Assembly: GCA_934215995.1 (NCBI GenBank)
Contig: CAKQBC010000033.1
Coordinates: forward strand, 1 to 13,316
Direction of reading: 5' to 3'
DNA: 13,316 nucleotides
Source of the DNA: an uncultured Bacillus sp.
Lineage (GTDB): Bacteria; Bacillota; Bacilli; Bacillales; DSM-1321
Positions 1 through 8,182 of this stretch are shown here, in pieces; within the stretch, counting starts at the first letter, position 1, and each line of letters begins with the position of its first letter. The notes under the pieces are model-generated. The model was given only the letters and a program-made list of their open reading frames with translations, made no database searches and was not told the DNA's origin. Position numbers and translations under genes: made by a program.

Positions 1-141
1 GACTTTGTGTTCTCCGTTTGGGATCCGACGATCGAGTCGCAGAGGGAGTTTCAGGTCACCTCCTACGAATCGAATATGTATATGCTGATCGACATCATTT
101 TGATGATTGCTGTCCAAAAAGGAATTATTCAGGAATATTGA
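1..141 (+). CDS. C-terminal end of RpiR/MurR-family sugar-phosphate regulator (partial)
   Basis: Frame 1 is open from the window edge to a TGA at 139-141 and encodes 46 residues. The end reads ESNMYMLIDIILMIAVQKGI, which resembles the last helix of the SIS (sugar isomerase) domain in RpiR/MurR-type regulators, where a run like 'hhhID.hhh' follows the sugar-phosphate site. These proteins carry an N-terminal HTH and a C-terminal SIS domain that senses a phosphosugar. The HTH is outside the window. Position supports the call: the gene lies directly upstream of, and on the same strand as, an alpha-glucoside PTS permease and a GH4 phospho-alpha-glucosidase, as glvR sits inside the glvA-glvR-glvC operon of Bacillus subtilis. 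The family assignment rests on a short fragment plus context, so it is moderate. Confidence 0.6.
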   Translation, partial: DFVFSVWDPTIESQREFQVTSYESNMYMLIDIILMIAVQKGIIQEY

Positions 142-148
142 TGATTTT

Positions 149-180
149 GTAACATGTTACGTTCTTCAGTGACATGTTAC
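149..180. promoter_or_regulatory. Tandem palindromic operators, probable RpiR/GlvR-type binding sites
   Basis: A perfect 12-bp palindrome, GTAACATGTTAC (149-160), is followed by GTGACATGTTAC (169-180), which differs from it by one base. The centres are exactly 20 bp apart, about two helical turns, so two dimers would bind the same DNA face. They lie between the end of the RpiR-family gene and the permease gene. Relative to the predicted start point near 233 the centres are near -78 and -58, which suits an activator. The B. subtilis homologue GlvR is reported to activate its operon. The palindromes are seen directly; the bound protein is inferred. Confidence 0.6.
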
Positions 181-189
181 GGCTTGGTT

Positions 190-203
190 TGAAAGCCTTT
201 TCA
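190..203 (+). promoter_or_regulatory. Degenerate cre (CcpA) site overlapping the -35
   Basis: TGAAAGCCTTTTCA matches 13 of 14 positions of the cre consensus TGWAANCGNTNWCA. The mismatch is at the central G, which is usually important, so binding is uncertain. It overlaps the proposed -35 element of the permease promoter, where CcpA binding would block transcription. Catabolite repression of glv-type operons is known in Bacillus. Confidence 0.4.
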
Positions 204-226
204 GCCGGGGATGAAGGCAATATACT
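198..226 (+). promoter_or_regulatory. Putative sigma-A promoter of the PTS permease-GH4 operon
   Basis: TTTTCA (198-203) and TATACT (221-226) are separated by 17 bp. The -10 matches 5 of 6 positions; the -35 matches only 4 of 6, as expected for an activator-dependent promoter. Transcription would start near 233 and give a leader of about 40 nt before the permease ATG at 273. Confidence 0.4.
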
Positions 227-272
227 TTGGGCAAGTGATAAGCGATATCGAGAACAGGAAGGAAGACGTGAT

Positions 273-1850
273 ATGAAAAAGGTTGTTAATGGTCTCCAGC
301 TTTTTGGCAAGTCGTTGTTTGCGCCCATACTGATTCTGCCGATCATCGGTTTGTTCATAGCATTCGGGAATGTATTCGGGAACGGAAATCTTGCGGAATA
401 CATCCCTATCATGGAGCATCCGGTCATTCAGAATATAGGGCAGTTCATATCCGGGTCGGCCGTTTCCATCCTGCAGAATCTGGCGTTGGTGTTCGCTGTC
501 GGGATTCCGATCGGCCTTGCGAAAAAGGACAAAGGGTATGCCGCTTTAACGGGTCTGGTCGCTTTTGTCATTTTTAATAATGCCATGCATAAGGTGCTTG
601 ATCTGACCGGCCGGCTGGTGGCGGAAGACCAGATGCAGCTGTCCGGACAAGCAATGGTGCTGAACGTACAGGTGTTGGAGATGGGGGTTTTCTCCGGCAT
701 TCTGATCGGGGCCATAGTAGGGGTGCTTCATAATAAGTACTGTGACACCGAGTTCAAAGGCGTCATGTCGATTTATTCCGGGCATAGGCTGGTGGCGATC
801 ATCGCCATTCCGAGCGCCATGATCCTTGGTGCTTTGGCAGCGGAGCTTTGGCCATTCGTACAGCAGGGAATCACTGCTATGGCCAACGGGATCAAAGAGC
901 TGGGGCATATCGGATTCCTTGTATACGGCTTCCTGGAAAGGATCCTGATTCCGACAGGGCTTCACCATCTTGTCTATACACCGTTTTTGTACACGGAACT
1001 GGGTGGAACAGCCCAAGTTGCCGGGGATATCATCTATGGCGCGCGGAATATCTATTTCGCCGAGATGGCAGACCCAAGCGTGCTGCAGTTGAGCGAAACA
1101 GTGAACTGGGACGCGCGGGGCCTGAGCAAGATGTTCGGCTTGATGGGAGCGGCGCTGGCGATGTATATGACGGCCCATAAGGATAAGAAAATGATTGCAA
1201 AAGCGATCCTGCTTCCCGCAGCCATCACTTCTTTCCTGCTTGGCGTAACGGAACCTCTCGAGTTCGCTTTCTTGTTCTCGGCTCCAATCCTGTTTGTAAT
1301 CCATGCTGTACTAGCAGGAACGGGCATGATGCTTCTCAGCCTGTTCGGCGTCCACGCCGTAGGGGCCAATGGCGTCATCGATTTCCTTCTGTATAACTTG
1401 CCGCTTGGCACAGACAAGTCAAATTGGCCGATGTTCATCCTGGTCGGACTGCTTATGTTTGCGATTTATTTCGTAGTCTTCCGTTTCGTGATTTTGAAAA
1501 TGAATCTGAAAACGCCGGGGCGCGAAGATGAAACGGAAGAAATAGATACGTCTGAGCCAGTGAAGACAGCACAGGCAGAAGCCAGTCCGGCAATGGAAAA
1601 GGAAGGGTCTTCGAAAGGGGAAGTCATCGTCGGGGCTTTGGGAGGAAAAGAAAATATCGAAACTGTAGAGAACTGCTACACGAGATTGCGTCTTGTGCTG
1701 AAGGATCCTGATGCCGTCGATGAGGCTGTTCTGAAGGGGACAGGTGCGAAGGGCGTTGTGAAATCAGGAAATAATGTGCAGGTTGTTTATGGATTACAGG
1801 TGAAGTCGGTCAGGGATGAAGTGGATCAATATTTAGGAGGTAGATCGTAA
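273..1850 (+). CDS. glvC: PTS alpha-glucoside-specific EIICB permease
   Basis: This 525-residue membrane protein would import an alpha-glucoside such as maltose while phosphorylating it at C6. The IIC domain (about 1-405) is strongly hydrophobic and contains PTGLHHLVYTPF, a GARNIYFAEMADP block typical of the alpha-glucoside IIBC group, and GVTEPLEFAF with Glu327. A charged linker (about 408-445) leads to a IIB domain (about 446-525) with the phospho-acceptor Cys468 in ENCYTRLRL. No IIA domain is present, as in GlvC/MalX/AglB, so a glucose-type EIIA elsewhere must supply phosphate. The ATG at 273 is chosen because AGGAAGGA lies at 256-263 and MKKVVNGLQLFGKS aligns with the family N-terminus; the in-frame ATG at 174 lies inside an operator palindrome. 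It is translated just ahead of the GH4 enzyme. Exact substrate (maltose, trehalose or sucrose isomers) is not decided by sequence. Confidence 0.88.
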   Translation: MKKVVNGLQLFGKSLFAPILILPIIGLFIAFGNVFGNGNLAEYIPIMEHPVIQNIGQFISGSAVSILQNLALVFAVGIPIGLAKKDKGYAALTGLVAFVIFNNAMHKVLDLTGRLVAEDQMQLSGQAMVLNVQVLEMGVFSGILIGAIVGVLHNKYCDTEFKGVMSIYSGHRLVAIIAIPSAMILGALAAELWPFVQQGITAMANGIKELGHIGFLVYGFLERILIPTGLHHLVYTPFLYTELGGTAQVAGDIIYGARNIYFAEMADPSVLQLSETVNWDARGLSKMFGLMGAALAMYMTAHKDKKMIAKAILLPAAITSFLLGVTEPLEFAFLFSAPILFVIHAVLAGTGMMLLSLFGVHAVGANGVIDFLLYNLPLGTDKSNWPMFILVGLLMFAIYFVVFRFVILKMNLKTPGREDETEEIDTSEPVKTAQAEASPAMEKEGSSKGEVIVGALGGKENIETVENCYTRLRLVLKDPDAVDEAVLKGTGAKGVVKSGNNVQVVYGLQVKSVRDEVDQYLGGRS

Positions 1851-1851
1851 T

Positions 1852-3213
1852 ATGAAGACATTTAAATTAGCCATTGCAGGCGGCGGCAGCACATATACAC
1901 CGGGAATTGTCAGAAGTCTGATGGATCGCTTGGAGGACCTGCCGCTCACTGAAATCCGGTTTTACGATATTGATGGGGAACGGCAATCGAAAGTAGTGGT
2001 TGCAGCTAAGGCAGTCATTGCTGAATATACGGATTCTATTAAAGTAACGGATACAACTGATCCCGAAACAGCTTTCTCGGATGTAGATTTCGTTTTTGCC
2101 CAAATGCGCGTCGGAAAGTACAAAATGAGGGAGTTGGATGAAAAAATACCATTATCCCATGATGTGGTTGGACAGGAGACATGCGGTCCCGGAGGATTGG
2201 CATATGGTCTTCGGACAATTTTCCCGATGGTTGAACTGATTGATTTTGTTGAGAGATATGCGAAGAAGGATTGCTGGATCGTCAATTATTCCAACCCGGC
2301 TTCCATTGTCGCTGAAGGGGTGCGCAAGCTGCGGCCGAAGGCACGGGTGCTTAACATATGTGATATGCCTGTCGCAACGATGCGCAATATGAGCGCGATT
2401 CTCGGTGTTGGCCGCAGTGATCTGAAGGTAGACTATTTCGGGCTCAACCACTTTGGCTGGTTTACGAAAGTGGAAGTGGAAGGAGTCGACCGCCTGCCGG
2501 AACTGCGCGAGCATATCAGCAAATACGGCTTGCTGACGGAGGATGTTTCAAAAATCGACTATAGGCACGCCGATGCTTCCTGGATTAAGACATTCAAGAA
2601 CATCAAGCCGATCATGGACTATTTCCCAGATTATATCCCGAACCCGTATCTGCAATACTACCTGTTGCCTGATACAGTAGTGGAAACTTCGGATAAATCC
2701 TATACACGGGCCAACGAGGTGATGGACGGAAGGGAAAAATCATTGTTCGAAACGGTCCGCAAGTTTGAGGAGACAGGCATCCTTGAGGATGCGTTCCATG
2801 TGGGTGTGCATGGCATCTTTATCGTAGATGTCACTGTATCATTGGCGCATAACTTGGCTGAACGCCATTTGGTTATGGTTGAAAACAACGGAACAATCCC
2901 TAATTTGCCGGCTGATGCCATGATTGAGGTGCCTGCTTTGATCACTTCGGATGGACCGGTGCCGATTCATGTCGGTGAAATCCCGGCTTTCCACAGGGCT
3001 ATGATCGACCAGCAGCTCGCATCCGAAAAGATATTGGTAGAAGCAATCACGGAAGGCTCCTATGAAAAAGCGCTTCAGGCATTCACGCTGAACAAAACAA
3101 TACCGTCCGCCAATGTGGCCAAAAAGGTGTTGGATGACTTGATCGAAGCAAACAAGGAATATTGGCCGACGCTCCATAAAGTGTATGAGCAAGGGGTACC
3201 GGTAATACGATAG
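1852..3213 (+). CDS. glvA: GH4 6-phospho-alpha-glucosidase (NAD+/metal-dependent)
   Basis: This 453-residue cytoplasmic enzyme should hydrolyse 6'-phospho-alpha-glucosides (for example maltose-6'-phosphate) delivered by the EIICB encoded just upstream. The N-terminal Rossmann region has GGGSTYTPGI at 10-19 for NAD+. VGQETCGPGG (106-115), NYSNPA (145-150), NICDMP with Cys170-Asp171, and GLNHFGW with His200 are GH4 signatures; Cys170 and His200 match the Mn2+ ligands and Asp171 the catalytic acid known in B. subtilis GlvA. A Tyr in NPYLQYY (near 266) corresponds to the proposed base. CDMP and the overall sequence favour the alpha-glucosidase branch (GlvA/MalH/AglA) over CelF-type phospho-beta-glucosidases. 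Start: ATG one base after the permease stop, with AGGAGG at 1835-1840, so the two genes are translationally coupled. Length is close to the usual 440-450 residues and no key residue is missing. Confidence 0.9.
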   Translation: MKTFKLAIAGGGSTYTPGIVRSLMDRLEDLPLTEIRFYDIDGERQSKVVVAAKAVIAEYTDSIKVTDTTDPETAFSDVDFVFAQMRVGKYKMRELDEKIPLSHDVVGQETCGPGGLAYGLRTIFPMVELIDFVERYAKKDCWIVNYSNPASIVAEGVRKLRPKARVLNICDMPVATMRNMSAILGVGRSDLKVDYFGLNHFGWFTKVEVEGVDRLPELREHISKYGLLTEDVSKIDYRHADASWIKTFKNIKPIMDYFPDYIPNPYLQYYLLPDTVVETSDKSYTRANEVMDGREKSLFETVRKFEETGILEDAFHVGVHGIFIVDVTVSLAHNLAERHLVMVENNGTIPNLPADAMIEVPALITSDGPVPIHVGEIPAFHRAMIDQQLASEKILVEAITEGSYEKALQAFTLNKTIPSANVAKKVLDDLIEANKEYWPTLHKVYEQGVPVIR

Positions 3214-3245
3214 AAAAAAGTGCAGCCCAGCGGCTGCACTTTTTG
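3214..3245. terminator. Bidirectional rho-independent terminator between glvA-like gene and msrA
   Basis: GTGCAGCC (3220-3227) pairs with GGCTGCAC (3232-3239) around a CAGC loop. An A-run precedes the stem and a T-run follows it, so it can end both the rightward PTS operon and leftward msrA transcription. Confidence 0.9.
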
Positions 3246-3315
3246 TATAGGTTCATTCTGTTTTTTGGCTGACGTATAGGTTTTCGAGGGTTGATATAGA
3301 AGGCCCATTTACCCA

Positions 3316-3831
3316 TTACTTCCACATTTTTCGGATGAATTCATCCCTTCCGCTTTGTTCCCTGTCTTCTTTGTAGTGCTTCGGATTCTTTTTATAGAAG
3401 TCCTGGTGATAGTCTTCGGCAGGGTAGAAAGCGGAGGCCTCTTTAATTTCTGTCACAATAGCTTTCTTGAATCTGCCTGATTCGGCCAGTTGTTTTTTTG
3501 ATTGTTCGGCGATGGCCTTCTGTGTTTCATTCGTTACGAAAATTGCTGTTCTGTATTGAGAGCCCCTATCTTGGAATTGTCCATCAGGATCGGTCGGATC
3601 GATTTGCGGCCAGTAAATTTCCAGGATTTTTTCAAGTGGAAACTCTTTCTCGTCATAACGGATTTCAACTACCTCATAATGTCCGGTTGTGCCCGTCTTT
3701 ACTTGCTCATATGTCGGGTTTTTCACGTTCCCGCCCATGAAGCCGGAAACGACTGATTCAATTCCTGAATAAGAATCGAAGGGTTTGACCATGCACCAGA
3801 AACAACCGCCTGCAAGATAGATTTTCTCCAT
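3316..3831 (-). CDS. msrA: Peptide methionine-(S)-sulfoxide reductase
   Basis: This 171-residue cytoplasmic enzyme reduces methionine-S-sulfoxide in proteins back to methionine. The catalytic motif GCFWC is at residues 9-13 with nucleophile Cys10, and [16 protein letters not shown] (about 92-107) is the other family hallmark. There is no fused MsrB domain and no signal peptide. The residue after the motif is Met rather than the common Val, a small variation. The ATG at 3831 is preferred because AGGAGG lies 7-12 bases upstream and the protein then begins [13 protein letters not shown] as in homologues; an upstream in-frame ATG at 3873 would add 14 residues unlike the family. The gene is convergent with the GH4 gene, shares its terminator and appears monocistronic. 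Confidence 0.95.
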   Translation of the reverse strand: MEKIYLAGGCFWCMVKPFDSYSGIESVVSGFMGGNVKNPTYEQVKTGTTGHYEVVEIRYDEKEFPLEKILEIYWPQIDPTDPDGQFQDRGSQYRTAIFVTNETQKAIAEQSKKQLAESGRFKKAIVTEIKEASAFYPAEDYHQDFYKKNPKHYKEDREQSGRDEFIRKMWK

Positions 3832-3861
3832 AACCAGCCTCCTGCTGTTTTTGATTACATT

Positions 3862-3867
3862 ATTATA
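3862..3867 (-). promoter_or_regulatory. Putative -10 element of msrA
   Basis: On the minus strand TATAAT lies about 30 nt upstream of the msrA ATG. No convincing -35 is present 16-18 bp upstream. A short GGAG-AAAA-CTCC inverted repeat (3877-3888) sits between the -10 and the expected -35. The call rests on the hexamer alone. Confidence 0.3.
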
Positions 3868-3937
3868 CATCACCCGGGAGAAAACTCCTAAAGTAAAGTG
3901 AGTTACAATTTCCGGGTAGAATGGCTTTACGGATAGG

Positions 3938-4010
3938 ACTTCCCATACTTCAATTATTCACAGTTTATGTGAAAAAGTGAGCATGGGAAGTTATAATGAT
4001 AAGATATCAT
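3938..4010 (+). promoter_or_regulatory. chrA promoter region with two inverted repeats
   Basis: A perfect TATAAT is at 3992-3997, but the -35 position reads roughly GTGAAA, a poor match. Two symmetrical elements surround it. ACTTCCCAT (3938-3946) and ATGGGAAGT (3983-3991) are perfect 9-bp arms 36 bp apart, the right arm abutting the -10. ATGATA-AGA-TATCAT (3996-4010) is a 15-bp palindrome over the -10/start point. The second is a natural repressor site; the first could be an operator pair or an RNA/DNA hairpin. Regulator identity is unknown and none is encoded nearby. Confidence 0.45.
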
Positions 4011-4073
4011 CTAATGGATATAGTATGCATAAAGGGAATCTAGTCTGAAAATGGAAAGGATTTTACTAGTTTA

Positions 4074-4616
4074 ATGAAAAGTTTACTTCAATTATTTGTT
4101 ACATTCGCGAAACTAGGGGCAATCACATTTGGCGGCGGATATGCGATGCTCCCGATTTTGAATCGTGAAATCGTGGAGAAACGGAGATGGGCAACGGAAA
4201 AAGAAATAATGGATTATTATGCGGTCGGGCAATGTACGCCCGGCATCATTTCAGTCAATACAGCAACTTTCATAGGCGAGAAACAGAGGGGCTCTTTGGG
4301 AGGAATTGCAGCAACACTCGGGTTTATCGCCCCTTCCATCATAATCATCGGACTGATTGCGGCGTTCATTCAGAACTTTGCTGATTTGGAGATTGTGAGG
4401 GATGCGTTTGCCGGCATCCGGGTTTGTGTCTGTGTCCTGATTTTCAATGCGGTCAGGAATATGTACAGGGGAGCCGTCATTGACCGCGTCTCGGCAAGTA
4501 TTTTCGTGATTGTGCTCTTGTTGGCTGCCGTGACGGATATTTCGCCTATTTGGTTTGTGGTCATTGCCGGAATAATCGGGATGCTGCTTAAGGGCCGGAA
4601 AGGAGCACAACTTTGA
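4074..4616 (+). CDS. chrA: Short-chain chromate transporter subunit (ChrA family)
   Basis: This 180-residue membrane protein is one half of a CHR-type chromate exporter. It opens with FVTFAKLGAITFGGGYAMLP, the N-terminal CHR signature, followed by a conserved loop with DYYAVGQCTPGIISVNTATFIG (about 47-68) and four to five hydrophobic segments. In Bacillales such short-chain proteins are encoded as pairs (B. subtilis ywrA/ywrB) and both halves are needed for chromate resistance. Here the second half, starting at 4613, is disrupted, so the function of this copy is doubtful. The start is the ATG at 4074, with AAAGGA at 4055-4060, a rather long spacing of 13 nt. Chromate is the family substrate; no direct sequence proof of substrate exists. 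Confidence 0.85.
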   Translation: MKSLLQLFVTFAKLGAITFGGGYAMLPILNREIVEKRRWATEKEIMDYYAVGQCTPGIISVNTATFIGEKQRGSLGGIAATLGFIAPSIIIIGLIAAFIQNFADLEIVRDAFAGIRVCVCVLIFNAVRNMYRGAVIDRVSASIFVIVLLLAAVTDISPIWFVVIAGIIGMLLKGRKGAQL

Positions 4617-4742
4617 TTTTGGCAAGATTATTTTATGAGTTTTTTCTGACGGGCTTGTTTTCTGTAGGCGGAGGATTGGCGACATTGCCGCTTTTATATC
4701 GCTTTAGCGGCGTTTATCGGAATTGTATTCAATCTTGGCTGA
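4613..4742 (+). pseudogene. chrA: Second chrA half-gene with out-of-frame internal deletion
   Basis: A TTG at 4613 overlaps the stop of the first chrA by 4 bp and has AAAGGAG at 4599-4605. It encodes ILARLFYEFFLTGLFSVGGG followed by LATLPLLY, the canonical start of the second short-chain ChrA partner. After about 29 residues the similarity stops. In the +1 frame, 4701-4742 encodes ALAAFIGIVFNLG and a stop, which looks like the C-terminus of a ChrA protein. The simplest reading is a deletion of roughly 400 bp with a junction near 4692-4707 that also shifted the frame. In the original frame translation continues to a TAA at 4751-4753 and gives a 46-residue product with a nonsense tail. Confidence 0.75.
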
Positions 4743-4753
4743 TGGGTAGTTAA

Positions 4754-4880
4754 ATGAAAGGAACAATTGAGCGGGCAGCCTTAGCAATAGACGGTTTTTC
4801 AGCTTCTGAACGATCGGGATGAAGGGAAGAAGTTATGGGATTCTTACGTAATGGCACATAAAAAGGAATATGCCGAATAA
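4754..4880 (+). pseudogene. Short frameshifted ORF or gene debris of unknown origin
   Basis: An ATG at 4754 opens MKGTIERAALAIDGF and then reaches a stop at 4820. In the +1 frame from about 4797, QLLNDRDEGKKLWDSYVMAH continues to a stop at 4880. Removing one T from the T-run at 4795-4799 would join the two into a plausible 41-residue soluble sequence. No family is recognised and no good ribosome binding site is seen. It may be gene debris or chance. This 300-bp stretch between chrA and the bicupin gene otherwise holds only the bicupin ribosome binding site. Confidence 0.25.
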
Positions 4881-4912
4881 ATTTTTGGAGAGGCGATTTC
4901 TAAGTTCCGTTT

Positions 4913-4930
4913 AAAGGAGGTCCATAATTG
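4913..4930 (+). promoter_or_regulatory. Strong ribosome binding site fixing a TTG start
   Basis: AAAGGAGG (4913-4920) stands 7 nt before TTG (4928-4930). No ATG or GTG is in frame at suitable distance, so TTG is the start of the bicupin gene. Confidence 0.85.
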
Positions 4931-6121
4931 ACTAAACCGATTAAGTTCACTGTTTATGCAGATGAAATTCCTGAACCGATACGGGCAGATGGAGCCGGCG
5001 CGACTGACTTGGGGCCAAGGGATATTTTAAGGGCTTTGGAGAATCCTGATATGCTTGTGCCGCCAGTGACGGATGCAGGTACGCTCGGCAATTTGCGCTT
5101 CTCATTCTCCGATACACCGATGACTTTGAAGCATGGGGGCTGGTCCAGACAAATCACTACGCGCGAGCTCCCTGTAGCAACAACTCTGGCGGGGGTGAAT
5201 ATGAGGCTGACTCCCGGCGGTGTCAGAGAACTGCATTGGCATAAAGAAGTGGAATGGAGTTTTATGCTTGCCGGAAAAGCAAGAATAACCGCAGTGGACC
5301 AAAACGGGAAAAATTTCATTGCGGACGTTAGTGTGGGGGATTTATGGTATTTCCCTCCCGGAATTCCCCATTCGATTCAAGGGTTGGAAGATGAAGGCTG
5401 CGAATTTTTGCTTGTATTTGATAACGGAAACTTCTCTGATTTGGACACGTTCACGATTTCCGATTGGTTTGCCCATACACCTAAGGAGGTTTTATCCGCA
5501 AATTTTGGTGTGCCGATCAGTGCGTTTCAGAATGTCCCGAAGCAGGAAAAGTATATTTATCAGGGGGAGGTGCCCGGACCGCTGGAGAGCGTGGCGGTAC
5601 CGGATCCTTTCGGCACCAGAAACTTCACGCATAGCTTGCTGGATCAGGAGCCGATTAAATCGCCCGGCGGTTCTGTCCGGATAGCGGATTCAACTAATTT
5701 TCCGGTATCGGAAGAAATTTCGGTTGCGCTCGTGGAGATTCTCCCCGGTGCAATGAGGGAACTGCACTGGCATCCCAATAACGATGAATGGCAATATTTC
5801 TTGTCGGGCCAAGGCCGCATGACCGGATATGCCGCAGATGGTACTGCCCGTACATTTGACGTCAGGGCAGGAGATGTCGGGTATATGCCTTTTTGCTATG
5901 GCCATTATATCCAGAATACAGGTGAGGAAACTCTCTGGTATCTGGAAGTATTCAAAAGCCCTAAATATGCGGATATTTCATTGACTCAATGGATGGCGCT
6001 CGTGCCGAAAGAACTGGTCAGCAGCAATCTGAATATCGGGCCTGAAGTGATGGGCGCGCTGCGTAAGGACAAATGGGAGGTTGTTCGGTTCCCGGGATAT
6101 ACATACGAGAATCTCGAATAA
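4928..6121 (+). CDS. oxdC: Oxalate decarboxylase-like bicupin with altered active-site lid
   Basis: This 397-residue protein has two cupin domains, as in OxdC, which converts oxalate to formate and CO2 using Mn. The N-terminal cupin has [11 protein letters not shown] (His103, His105, Glu109) and His148 in PHSI, with Arg100 preceding. The C-terminal cupin has [12 protein letters not shown] (His280, His282, Glu287) and His326, and a Glu340 in WYLEVFK matching OxdC Glu333. All Mn ligands at both sites are therefore present. The lid that carries the catalytic acid in B. subtilis OxdC (Ser-Glu-Asn-Ser, 161-164) reads Ser170-Asp-Leu-Asp here, so the lid Glu is Asp. That could keep decarboxylation, weaken it, or move activity towards oxidation. 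There is no signal peptide. The start is TTG with a very strong ribosome binding site. The gene appears monocistronic and no oxalate-pathway neighbour is present. Confidence 0.88.
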   Translation: MTKPIKFTVYADEIPEPIRADGAGATDLGPRDILRALENPDMLVPPVTDAGTLGNLRFSFSDTPMTLKHGGWSRQITTRELPVATTLAGVNMRLTPGGVRELHWHKEVEWSFMLAGKARITAVDQNGKNFIADVSVGDLWYFPPGIPHSIQGLEDEGCEFLLVFDNGNFSDLDTFTISDWFAHTPKEVLSANFGVPISAFQNVPKQEKYIYQGEVPGPLESVAVPDPFGTRNFTHSLLDQEPIKSPGGSVRIADSTNFPVSEEISVALVEILPGAMRELHWHPNNDEWQYFLSGQGRMTGYAADGTARTFDVRAGDVGYMPFCYGHYIQNTGEETLWYLEVFKSPKYADISLTQWMALVPKELVSSNLNIGPEVMGALRKDKWEVVRFPGYTYENLE

Positions 6122-6167
6122 CTAATTCGGAAATATACTTTTGGGGGCGCCGTCATGGAGCCGCCAG

Positions 6168-6210
6168 AAATAAACCGGGGGGACGATGTCCTTTTCCTCC
6201 TGGTTTATTT
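6168..6210 (+). terminator. Probable terminator after the bicupin gene
   Basis: AAATAAACC (6168-6176) pairs with GGTTTATTT (6202-6210), and the stem extends inward to about 16 bp with two G-U pairs (6168-6183 with 6195-6210) around an 11-nt loop. The 3' arm itself ends TTTATTT; there is no further T-run after it, so efficiency is uncertain. Confidence 0.55.
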
Positions 6211-6417
6211 GCCATTCTGTAAACATCCGTTGGGTTACGTTTTTCATTACAAGGACTATGCCTCCCTAAAGCGTGCCAATGTATGAAGGAAGAAAGCTGT
6301 CCTGCTAGTTATTGGTATATTTGAATAATGAATTCTGGAAGAGATCTCTATTCTGATAGGTTATAAATGCTTTATTGTAAAAGAATTCTGGTTGCATTCG
6401 CCTTTTTTTACCTGTTA
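6211..6417. other. Intergenic stretch with no recognised gene
   Basis: Between the bicupin terminator and the GH1 promoter no ORF with a ribosome binding site, tRNA, or known leader RNA is seen. GAATTCTGG occurs twice (6331-6339 and 6383-6391), which may be chance. No LicT-type antiterminator site was recognised. Confidence 0.5.
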
Positions 6418-6447
6418 TTGAAAAATTCTATAGGTCTCATTTATAAT
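6418..6447 (+). promoter_or_regulatory. Sigma-A promoter of the GH1 gene
   Basis: TTGAAA (6418-6423) and TATAAT (6442-6447) are 18 bp apart. Transcription would start near 6454 and give a leader of about 158 nt that contains the cre box. Confidence 0.65.
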
Positions 6448-6515
6448 GAAGGCGTTGAAAGTATATAGAGAAAGCAGTGGACCTTTAAAAGAAAATGTTT
6501 ATAGCTGCCTAAAAA

Positions 6516-6529
6516 TGAAATCGCTTACA
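6516..6529 (+). promoter_or_regulatory. Consensus cre box (CcpA catabolite-repression site)
   Basis: TGAAATCGCTTACA fits every position of TGWAANCGNTNWCA, including the central CG. It lies about 60 bp downstream of the predicted transcription start and 83 bp before the ATG, a roadblock position. It predicts repression of the GH1 gene by glucose. Confidence 0.8.
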
Positions 6530-6587
6530 TTTATGGGTGGCATTTGTACATATCCTGATGCTGATGGACATGGATTTTTAAAGATGA

Positions 6588-8051
<1,464 letters not shown>

Positions 8052-8094
8052 GTAAGCTTTCCGGCATCCGGTTTTCTTAACGGGACAAGCAGGG

Positions 8095-8137
8095 AAACAC
8101 CCGCTTCTGCAGCTGCAGACAGCGGGTGTTTGTTTTT
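8095..8137 (+). terminator. Strong rho-independent terminator after the GH1 gene
   Basis: AAACACCCGCT (8095-8105) pairs with AGCGGGTGTTT (8121-8131), and the interior TCTGCAGCTGCAGA (8106-8119) is itself a palindrome, making a very long hairpin with one bulged C. GTTTTT follows. It lies between convergent genes; on the minus strand only a short T-run follows the stem, so it acts mainly rightward. Confidence 0.85.
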
Positions 8138-8182
8138 GCCGGCCCGTGCAATCTATAGGGCACACATGAATCGCTGTGAAGG

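Noticed and set aside
174..272. N-terminal extension of the PTS permease from an ATG at 174
   Set aside because: The ATG lies within an operator palindrome, has no ribosome binding site, and the extension is unlike the family; the ATG at 273 has AGGAAGGA upstream.
546..1304. 252-codon open frame on the minus strand inside the permease gene
   Set aside because: It has no ribosome binding site and its composition (many His, Gln, Arg) is that of an antisense shadow of a membrane protein gene.
3075..3325. Minus-strand open frames of about 80 codons between the GH4 gene and msrA
   Set aside because: They run through the bidirectional terminator and into GH4 coding sequence and have no convincing ribosome binding site.
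6211..6417. Riboswitch, RAT antiterminator or small RNA in the gap before the GH1 gene
   Set aside because: No matching conserved sequence and no stable hairpin with a T-run was found; the repeated GAATTCTGG is too short to mean much.
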